From CAWUJT01 sp963922715 (GTDB lineage Bacteria > Pseudomonadota > Alphaproteobacteria > Rhodobacterales > Rhodobacteraceae): DNA of 15,794 bases. Made by a program: the position numbers and the translations under genes. Each line of letters begins with the position of its first letter. Position 1 is the first letter of the stretch. The notes beneath the pieces were generated by a model. The model was not told where the DNA came from. It saw only the letters and a program-made list of their open reading frames with translations, and did no database searches. The stretch spans positions 1-15,794 of the forward strand of contig CAWUJT010000054.1 in assembly GCA_963922715.1 (NCBI GenBank), in the 5' to 3' direction. This document shows positions 15,025 to 15,794 of the stretch, piece after piece.

Positions 15025-15794
15025 AGAAAATCCCTCATCTCAAAAGCCGCCGTCGCCGCAAGACTGGCCGCTGGGCGCACTATTACCGGCGCTTTGATCG
15101 CACAAAGGGCAAAGAAGTTGAGATCAGCCTTAGTGTTCATGGATTGCACGCCCGTGACCCAAAAATGCTTACAGCATGGGCCGTGGAACACGCGCACTGA
15201 CAAGACATGCCGCCGGACATCGAGACCCCAAAGGCAGAGACTTTCGGCTGGGCGCTGGACCTCTACACGTCCGGCAACAAAAAGTGGGGCAAATACTTCG
15301 ACGAAACCAAGAAATCCCGACTGGCGATTTTCGCCTGCTACCGCAAAAATTAGGGCGACCGCCCGATTAAGACGATTACAAGCGATGCGATTGAACGCGC
15401 TCTGTATGCCAAAGGCGGTCATGCCGCTGTGAATGTGTATGTGTATAAGGCACTCAAGCCAGTCTTTCAGCATCTGCGACGCTTGGGTTTCATCGCCAAA
15501 AACCCGATGGCTAGGATCGAACTAGACAGGCCACAAATCCAAGGTTTCCGCGTTGCCGATGCAGAGGACATTGCGGCCTTTCAAGAACGTTGGCCTATCG
15601 GAAAGCTTGAGCGGCTGGTGTTTGATCTGGCACTTTACACAGGCGCTGCGCGTGGCGATCTAGCTAAGCTGGGGCGAAAAAACATCAAAGGCGATGTGCT
15701 CATCGATGAGCGCCACAAAAGCAAGGTAACGGCCTACGTCCTGCTCACCCGTGAACTGCGCGCGGTGATAACGCGCACACCTGATATTGTGCCA
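15021..15794 (+). pseudogene. tyrosine recombinase (integrase), two in-frame stops, runs off the window
   Basis: The frame from ATG 15021 reads MKKIPHLKSRRRRKTGRWAHYYRRF and is stopped by TGA at 15198-15200. It continues in the same frame (QDMPPDIETPKAETFGWALD) to TAG at 15351-15353, and again in the same frame to the window end. The last part shows the core-binding segment (VYVYKALKPVFQHLRRLGFIAKNP) and the catalytic-domain opening LALYTGAARGDLAKLG with the box I arginine, then ERHKSKVTAYVLL around the expected lysine. Box II and the tyrosine lie beyond the window. Both stops can come from single-base changes with no frameshift, so decay looks recent. It would have integrated or excised the element. 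Confidence 0.8.

Noticed and set aside
15094..15432. 112-codon plus-strand open frame over the integrase
   Set aside because: It is one frame off the integrase, is Arg/Thr-rich, and has no motif; the interrupted frame carries the recombinase homology.

Overview
The window reads as a chromosomal segment of a marine alphaproteobacterium, most likely the Roseobacter/Rhodobacteraceae group. This rests on the order urtABCDE followed directly by ureDABC-EFG, on the moderate and uneven base composition, and on the style of the phage-type genes at the right end. It was inferred by eye, without database comparison.

Left part (1-12164): a LysR-type regulator (62-991, minus strand) is divergent from a 13-gene plus-strand cluster that looks like one transcription unit. 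The cluster starts with the high-affinity urea ABC transporter: UrtA binding protein, UrtB and UrtC permeases, UrtD and UrtE ATPases. It runs without a real gap into nickel urease: UreD chaperone, UreA, UreB and UreC subunits, then UreE, UreF and UreG for nickel delivery. Imported urea would be hydrolysed in the cytoplasm to ammonium and carbonic acid. All UreC active-site residues that can be checked are present, so the pathway looks functional. A strong hairpin between urtA and urtB may favour urtA mRNA over the rest. The one unusual element is a ~300-bp, AT-richer ORF (8486-8791) wedged between ureB and ureC. It is joined to both by TGATG stop/start overlaps, and its last codons resemble the ureB tail, which suggests an old insertion that kept translational coupling.

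Right part (12165-15794): the style changes abruptly to decaying mobile DNA. It holds the 3' scrap of an IS630-type transposase gene (minus strand, internal stop). This abuts a 5'-truncated, twice-frameshifted HK97-type phage portal gene. Then come a small membrane protein gene of phage-neighbourhood type, about 300 bp of non-coding DNA rich in nested inverted repeats, and a frameshifted gene for an exported protein of unknown function. The window ends with an HTH-like regulator, a 63-residue ORF and a tyrosine recombinase (integrase) gene that has two in-frame stops and runs off the edge. Most features here are broken, which points to a prophage or integrative-element remnant next to the intact urea locus.

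I did not find a convincing new multi-gene system. The best leads are the ureB-ureC insert, a 75-nt stem-loop whose 3' arm contains the ribosome binding site of the exported-protein pseudogene, and two mutually exclusive inverted repeats in front of the HTH-like gene.
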